Source of the DNA: Myxococcota bacterium
GTDB lineage: Bacteria > Myxococcota_C > UBA6777
Length of the DNA stretch: 36,109 nt
Direction of reading: 5' to 3'
Assembly: GCA_023150835.1 (NCBI GenBank)
Contig: JAKLKB010000116.1
Span: 1-36,109 of the forward strand
Part shown: positions 32,326-36,109 of the stretch, one piece after another
Layout: each line of letters opens with the position of its first letter
Numbering within the stretch: the stretch's first letter is position 1
Notes under the pieces: generated by a model
Databases searched by the model: none
What the model saw: the letters and a program-made list of their open reading frames with translations, nothing else
What the model was told of the DNA's origin: nothing
Made by a program: the position numbers and the translations under genes

Positions 32326-32516
32326 TACGACACCACTCGCTCCCAACGTACACAAAACAGCACAAACCTTCTTTCTCGTCATATTGAACGCTCCTCTCCT
32401 TTGTGCGTACAAAAACCTTAGTCCACCGCACCACCGATTCCAAGAACGACGCCAGAGAACAAAGACAACTGAATACGCTTTGAAAAGTTTCTACGCTGCC
32501 TTGGAGAGTCCTCGAC

Positions 32517-32545
32517 TTGACTTCTCTCGCTCAACTTGCGATATC
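32517..32545 (+). promoter_or_regulatory. Candidate sigma-70 promoter for the toxin-antitoxin pair
   Basis: TTGACT at 32517-32522 and GATATC at 32540-32545, separated by 17 bases. The -35 is close to consensus and the -10 is weak. The expected start point near 32552 falls right before the palindrome at 32555. Confidence 0.45.
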
Positions 32546-32554
32546 GTTTCCGAA

Positions 32555-32569
32555 TGTAACTCAGTTACA
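32555..32569. promoter_or_regulatory. Candidate operator palindrome of the toxin-antitoxin pair
   Basis: TGTAAC-TCA-GTTACA is a perfect six-base inverted repeat with a 3-base centre, 33 bases before the toxin ATG and overlapping the predicted transcription start. The size and symmetry suit a dimeric helix-turn-helix repressor such as the antitoxin encoded two genes on. MqsA-type antitoxins bind similar short palindromes; binding here is inferred. Confidence 0.6.
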
Positions 32570-32602
32570 CAAGGCGAGCAAAAAACACGGAGGCTGGGTT
32601 GA

Positions 32603-32929
32603 ATGGCGAAGAAACATCGCCCAAAGATTGAAAATCCTCTTGGAAGAGCAAGAGCTTGCTGGACAAATGGTGACGTTGTCTTTATGCCTCATGCTCTCCT
32701 GCGACAAGAAGAGAGGCAGATTACCGATCCAGAGGTCGGGCAAATTATTTTGGGAGGCTTTCACGAAAAATCAAAAGACGAATACAAAGAAAATCTAAAA
32801 GAGTGGAATTATGCCCTGCGTGGAAGAACGATAGATGGGCGAGATCTTCGGATTGCTGTTGCTTTTGAGCTTTCTGAGCTTGAAGAAACTTTATTGATCG
32901 TGACTGCAATTGAAATCAAAGCGACATGA
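32603..32929 (+). CDS. DUF4258-type toxin of a type II toxin-antitoxin pair
   Basis: 108-aa protein whose central segment FMPHALLRQEERQITDPEVGQIILGG (His30, Arg34, Glu37, Arg38) matches the DUF4258 pattern, a BrnT/RelE-like small fold thought to act as a ribonuclease. The C-terminal strands (LRIAVAFEL, LLIVTAI) complete the sheet. GGAGG lies 9 bases before the ATG at 32603. The stop overlaps the antitoxin start in ATGA. The order toxin then antitoxin is the reverse of most type II pairs but is usual for MqsR/MqsA and HigB/HigA. Another open frame from 32517 covers the same region but has no ribosome site. Base use is more AT-rich than the neighbouring dipeptidase, which suits a transferred module. 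Confidence 0.8.
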   Translation: MAKKHRPKIENPLGRARACWTNGDVVFMPHALLRQEERQITDPEVGQIILGGFHEKSKDEYKENLKEWNYALRGRTIDGRDLRIAVAFELSELEETLLIVTAIEIKAT

Positions 32930-33453
32930 TGAGGTCAAAAGAAATGGAAGAAAAAGTATGGCTCGATACACGCTTCGGATTCCCTGTTGAGCTTCGCGGT
33001 GTCAAATCCCGCATCATCCGAGGGGAAGAAGTCCCGATGATCAATGCAAATCATCTCCGCTTTGCTGTCATCGCAGGGTTGATCTTGAAGCCCGGACGCT
33101 TGACGGGCAACGAAGTCAGATTCCTTCGACTGTGGATGGAGTTGACTCTTTCTCAGCTTGGCTCGGAGCTGGGCGTGACCCATCCTGCCGTACTCAAATG
33201 GGAAGCCAAAGAAAACAATCCTTCAAGTATGGGAAAAGCTGTGGAGATCCAGCTACGTCTGCTTGTTCTCTCTAAGTTTGCTCAAACGATGGAAGAACAA
33301 AAAAGCACAGAAGCGCCACAAACCGTACAGCAGCTCGAAGAAAAGATACCCTTCGATTCTGCCGGTCCTTTGGCGTTCGGACATATGTTGAAAACCGTCG
33401 CCACGGCTGTCAAAATGCAGCCTTCCACCCCCGTTCTTCAGATCTCCGCTTGA
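32926..33453 (+). CDS. Helix-turn-helix antitoxin, MqsA/HigA-like
   Basis: 175-aa DNA-binding protein. The helix-turn-helix is at about 72-93 (LTLSQLGSELGVTHPAVLKW) and resembles the MqsA C-terminal domain. The N-terminal 60 residues would neutralise the toxin, but they lack the CxxC pairs that bind zinc in MqsA. A C-terminal tail of about 70 residues, rich in Gln, Thr and Pro, is longer than usual. The ATG at 32926 overlaps the toxin stop; an ATG at 32944 with GATGAGG 9 bases upstream is an alternative that would shorten the protein by 6 residues. Autorepression through the palindrome at 32555 is likely but not shown. Confidence 0.82.
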   Translation: MMRSKEMEEKVWLDTRFGFPVELRGVKSRIIRGEEVPMINANHLRFAVIAGLILKPGRLTGNEVRFLRLWMELTLSQLGSELGVTHPAVLKWEAKENNPSSMGKAVEIQLRLLVLSKFAQTMEEQKSTEAPQTVQQLEEKIPFDSAGPLAFGHMLKTVATAVKMQPSTPVLQISA

Positions 33454-33468
33454 AAGCACATCGCCCGA

Positions 33469-33663
33469 TCACATCAAAGTTCCAAGCTTTTCCAACACCT
33501 CATCCACCGTCTCTCCAACTCTTCGTTCCCGCGCTTCCTCGTCGTCTGCATCCCTCAACAATCGCTGCATCCGCTCGTATTCTCTCCGATAACCCTCAAC
33601 CAACTCCTCTTCCGTATACTCTTTTCGCAAACGCAACAACTTCCGCGCTTCCAAACCCTCCAT
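33469..33663 (-). CDS. Small charged helical protein, 64 aa
   Basis: Short protein made almost wholly of charged helix (YTEEELVEGYRREYERM, then LLRDADDEEARERR), suggesting a coiled coil or a partner-binding peptide. AGGAGG sits 8 bases before the ATG at 33663, which favours a real gene. It ends 16 bases from the antitoxin stop (convergent) and follows the C2-domain gene by 67 bases on the same strand, so it may belong to that transcript. No family is recognised and the function is unknown. Confidence 0.6.
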   Translation of the reverse strand: MEGLEARKLLRLRKEYTEEELVEGYRREYERMQRLLRDADDEEARERRVGETVDEVLEKLGTLM

Positions 33664-33730
33664 CTCACCACCTCCTCTTCCTCAAAACCTCACGCGCTCC
33701 AAAACACCGCCACACACCCATCCTTTAACT

Positions 33731-34477
33731 TCACAACACTTGCCATTGATCCGACCGCAGCAGCTTTTGAACCTCTGAGCGCATCGATTGCCAAAGCCCC
33801 AAAAGCTTGCTTTCTAGCTCGTTCACTTTCTTTTGAAGCTGTTCGATCTTTTCGTTGTCACGGTACTTTGCGCCAAGCTGCACGCTCAAACGCGCTGCCG
33901 CTTCCTGCTTCTCCGTATGAGTCTTCGCGTACGGAACATCAAACTGCCGACCCAACGCCAACAGACGCTCTTTCTGTTCATTTGTGAGTGCTACGCGCTC
34001 TAGCCTTTTGATCGCCCGTTCCACCCACGCCATCGGCGTCTCGTGTTTTCTCTTCACTTTCAACCGCAGCCTTGCCACTTGTCCAAAAGACCAATCTTCT
34101 TTCGCTTCTAATTGCCCCATCTCCGCGTCCATCTGCCCGATCAGATCATCAAAATGCCTGTCTTTGTCGATCATCCGTATGTGCATCCGCGTCTTCGCTG
34201 GCAGACGAAAAATCACCGTTTGCTTCCATTGAGGGCGATAGCTATCCATCACCACACGGGTCTGGAACTTTTGCCCCCCTCCCTCGATCACCACAAACGG
34301 ATCTGGTGCCTGCTTCCAAGGAAATCCCCAATCCCATTTCTTCCCGTTCGCTTTCGTCGACCGAATCTCCGCCTCCACGATCTCCACCTCCCATTCCACA
34401 ACCCCCTTCCCCCATGCTTCTCCTACCAACCCGCACCACAAACTCACCCAAACAACCACCTTCCAAAACGCCCACAT
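33731..34477 (-). CDS. Secreted C2-domain-like protein with C-terminal coiled coil
   Basis: 248-aa exported protein. The signal peptide ends near GEAWGKG (residue 22). Residues 25-125 look like a C2 beta-sandwich: VEWEVEIVEAEI, then DPFVVIEGGGQKF, YRPQWKQTVIF (the typical N/RP-x-W-x2 strand) and MIDKDRHFDDLIGQ with Asp residues where calcium loops occur. A helical C-terminal half holds a coiled coil (about 205-240, IEQLQKKVNELESKLLGL). C2 domains bind membranes or calcium in eukaryotes; secreted bacterial ones are uncommon. GAGGAGG lies about 5 bases before the ATG at 34477; the longer frame lacks a signal. It lies between the 64-aa gene and the coiled-coil gene. Confidence 0.75.
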   Translation of the reverse strand: MWAFWKVVVWVSLWCGLVGEAWGKGVVEWEVEIVEAEIRSTKANGKKWDWGFPWKQAPDPFVVIEGGGQKFQTRVVMDSYRPQWKQTVIFRLPAKTRMHIRMIDKDRHFDDLIGQMDAEMGQLEAKEDWSFGQVARLRLKVKRKHETPMAWVERAIKRLERVALTNEQKERLLALGRQFDVPYAKTHTEKQEAAARLSVQLGAKYRDNEKIEQLQKKVNELESKLLGLWQSMRSEVQKLLRSDQWQVL

Positions 34478-34678
34478 ATCCGCCTCCTCTCCTCTCACTT
34501 CTCGGCCACCTACCGCTCGCAACCTATCACGAGGGACCTCGCCCTGCCAACGAACAGTGAGGGGGCAAGAAGAGCGCGGCACGCTCTGCCTCTGCTCCCG
34601 CTTGCTTTGTCGCTTGCGCGTGTGCCCTGCCCGACCTTCCCTGCCCTTCCCTCCCTGCTCTGCTTGACACCCCTCTTC

Positions 34679-35689
34679 TCAATTTGCGTCTGGCGTCGGA
34701 TGGTTCGGATCTGTCGGATTCGCTGGCTTCTCAGAAGCCTTCGCGTCCTTTTGCTTCTTGGCTTGACCCTTGCCGCTTTTGTTACTGGCTTTTTTCGCGC
34801 TTGTCGTGGGTGTGGTCGCGTGCAGTTCGATCTGTGCAAGAACCTCTGGCTGACCGTCGTAAATAAATCGCAGATACCGCGCCATCTCTCGTTGAATGCG
34901 CACAAAATACGTCCACGCCTGATCCCGCAATAGGCGCGCTTTCTCCAACGCTGCTTTTTCCTTCGACGGTGCCAACAGCGACTCTGCCAGCCTTGGCATC
35001 GCGTCCATCTCCTCCTCCGTCAACAGCTCCTTCTTCAAAAGCACGCTCCGATAACGCTTCACCGCCGAATGCAGATCTTTCAGATCATCCGCTCGATCTT
35101 CGTAGCCTGCCCCCGGGCGAACTTCCTCCAACACTCGCTGTACATCGGCATCCCCTCGACCCACCACCTTCAACACATCCACCACCCGTCCCTTCAATTC
35201 CCCTGCTTCTTCGTACCTCTTGCGCAGTGTCTGTGATCTCGGATCGATTAACGCCACGTCTCGCCTTGCCCGCCAAAAGGCCAACGCTGCCACTCGCAAC
35301 TGACCCAGTTCTCCCTCCGGCAGGATCTTGAAATGCTTCCGCAATCCCGACAACGCATCCTGATACAGCACTTCCACCCGCTGCGCATACCCCGAAACTC
35401 GCCCTCCACTCAACCGAACCTGCTCCACCTCTGCCTTCTTCAACCGACATATCTCTGGCAACAGCACTTCGAGCGCTTCCTTTGCCTCTTGCGCTGGTTC
35501 TTCGTCTTCTTCCGCTTCCGATACCTCCGCGCTTGCGCTCTTTGGGTCTTCCTCCGCCTCTGCTTTGGCTTCTGATGCCTCTGCGCTTACAGGCTTTTGA
35601 GCTTCCTCCGCCTCCGCTCCCTCTGTTTGTACCTTTCGCGTCTCTTGGCTCTCTTCTTTCAAGCCTTTCTGCTTCTTGGCCTTTGCCAT
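34679..35689 (-). CDS. Glu/Ala-rich helical protein of unknown function
   Basis: 336-aa protein without signal or membrane segment. The first 70 residues are low complexity, with repeats of the SAEASEAKAEAEEDPKSA type, then a long helical domain (about 75-300) with many Leu, Arg and Glu residues. The tail is rich in Lys, Ala and Pro. I recognise no family; the composition suggests a scaffold or DNA-associated protein, which is only a guess. The ATG at 35689 is preceded by GGAGAGGGA. The open frame extends upstream to 36082, but that part crosses two 42-bp direct repeats and R3 remnants and has no ribosome site. It is the first gene of the minus-strand set that contains the C2 protein, with 201 bases between them. 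Confidence 0.7.
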   Translation of the reverse strand: MAKAKKQKGLKEESQETRKVQTEGAEAEEAQKPVSAEASEAKAEAEEDPKSASAEVSEAEEDEEPAQEAKEALEVLLPEICRLKKAEVEQVRLSGGRVSGYAQRVEVLYQDALSGLRKHFKILPEGELGQLRVAALAFWRARRDVALIDPRSQTLRKRYEEAGELKGRVVDVLKVVGRGDADVQRVLEEVRPGAGYEDRADDLKDLHSAVKRYRSVLLKKELLTEEEMDAMPRLAESLLAPSKEKAALEKARLLRDQAWTYFVRIQREMARYLRFIYDGQPEVLAQIELHATTPTTSAKKASNKSGKGQAKKQKDAKASEKPANPTDPNHPTPDAN

Positions 35690-35858
35690 CGCTCCCTCTC
35701 CTTTTCTGTCAAGGTCACTACTCCGAAACACACGCACCGCACTCAACGCACGCGACATCTGCTTCTGTTCCTTACCTAAATCCTTAAACGCCCCTCCCTT
35801 TTCGCATAACGCCTCATCAAAGGGAAGAACCTGATCCCACAAAACCAACCCGTCTTCG

Positions 35859-35942
35859 CCTTCTTTTGGCACCCACCACCACCCCAAAAACCTGTCATCA
35901 CCTTCTTTTGGCACTCCACACCACCCAAACCAACCTGTCATA
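35859..35942. repeat. Two tandem 42-bp units
   Basis: CCTTCTTTTGGCAC starts a 42-bp unit at 35859 and again at 35901, both ending CCTGTCAT plus two bases; the middles differ at several sites. They lie upstream of the Glu/Ala-rich gene. Confidence 0.85.
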
Positions 35943-36040
35943 CGACATCCGAGCAAGAGGGTGTCTAACGCAGCGATATCTGAACGCGATATCTCCGCGT
36001 AATGTGTGATCGTAAAAATGTAGGGGCAGCCCCCTGTGGC
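35938..36040 (+). repeat. R3 remnants, copy F
   Basis: GTCATACGACATCCGAG (35938 on) matches the R3 right end in reverse. GCGATATCTCCGCG at 35986 followed by ATGTGTGATCGTAAAAATG matches the left end and leads into GTAGGGGCAGCCCCCTGTGG, where the copy breaks off. The pieces look like two overlapping, decayed insertions. From 36041 to the window end I see nothing I can name. Confidence 0.6.
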
Positions 36041-36109
36041 ACTTGGACCAACTAATGCCAAATCACGAAAAAGGCTGGACAATTGAAACGAATCTTGTTC
36101 GTTGAAACA

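Noticed and set aside
32517-32798. 93-aa open frame overlapping the toxin gene
   Set aside because: It starts at the promoter, has no ribosome site and is in a different frame from the DUF4258 protein, which has GGAGG.
35690-36082. N-terminal extension of the Glu/Ala-rich protein up to 36082
   Set aside because: It crosses two 42-bp repeats and R3 fragments, and the ATG at 35689 has a good ribosome site.

Overview
The window is a gene-dense bacterial segment of about 36 kb, moderately GC-rich by eye (not computed). It carries 27 protein genes that I accept and no rRNA, tRNA or CRISPR array that I could recognise. Several features suggest a delta-proteobacterial lineage such as Myxococcota or Bradymonadota: many lipoproteins, a very Cys-rich surface protein, a Ser/Thr kinase fused to a cNMP-binding domain, a KirBac channel, a bacterial C2-domain protein and repeat-filled intergenic spaces. 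That placement is inference; there is no marker gene.

Layout. 0.4-6.6 kb: a secreted DPP-IV-like S9 peptidase, divergent from a TrmA/RlmD-type rRNA m5U methyltransferase, then a BAHD-like acyltransferase. 6.7-8.7 kb: a type II restriction-modification pair (BsuBI/PstI-family endonuclease with a C5-cytosine methyltransferase). 8.8-15.1 kb: an envelope region with a 5'-nucleotidase-like protein that seems to have lost its metal ligands and ends in a probable outer-membrane barrel, a small Cys-rich lipoprotein, and a large Cys-repeat lipoprotein with a CAP domain. 15.2-17.8 kb: upp, divergent from a truncated globin / small membrane protein / fatty-acid-hydroxylase operon. 18-26 kb: an MMPL/RND exporter, a DoxX-like membrane protein, pdxH, a GST, a cNMP-kinase and an MBL-fold hydrolase. 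26.2-30.9 kb: five tightly packed minus-strand genes (lipoprotein, phosphoesterase lipoprotein, two barrel-like proteins, KirBac potassium channel). 31.3-35.7 kb: an M19 dipeptidase, a DUF4258/HTH toxin-antitoxin pair with a candidate operator, and a minus-strand set with a 64-aa protein, a secreted C2 protein and a charged coiled-coil protein.

The most unusual content is intergenic. Three dispersed families recur between the genes. R1 (209-239 bp, three copies) has 17-bp terminal inverted repeats. One copy is inserted inside another repeat and flanked by an 11-bp duplication, so it behaves like a non-autonomous transposable element that targets GGGG-loop-CCCC hairpins. R2 (about 115-120 bp, four copies plus a fragment) carries three consecutive hairpins whose stems are kept while the loops differ in every copy. 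R3 (about 120-130 bp, six copies or remnants) has roughly 24-bp terminal inverted repeats and a palindromic core. In one copy the core has expanded into seven exact 43-bp units between two divergent genes. A separate array of 22 nine-base units follows the hydroxylase gene. No transposase is present in the window, so any mobilising enzyme must be elsewhere.
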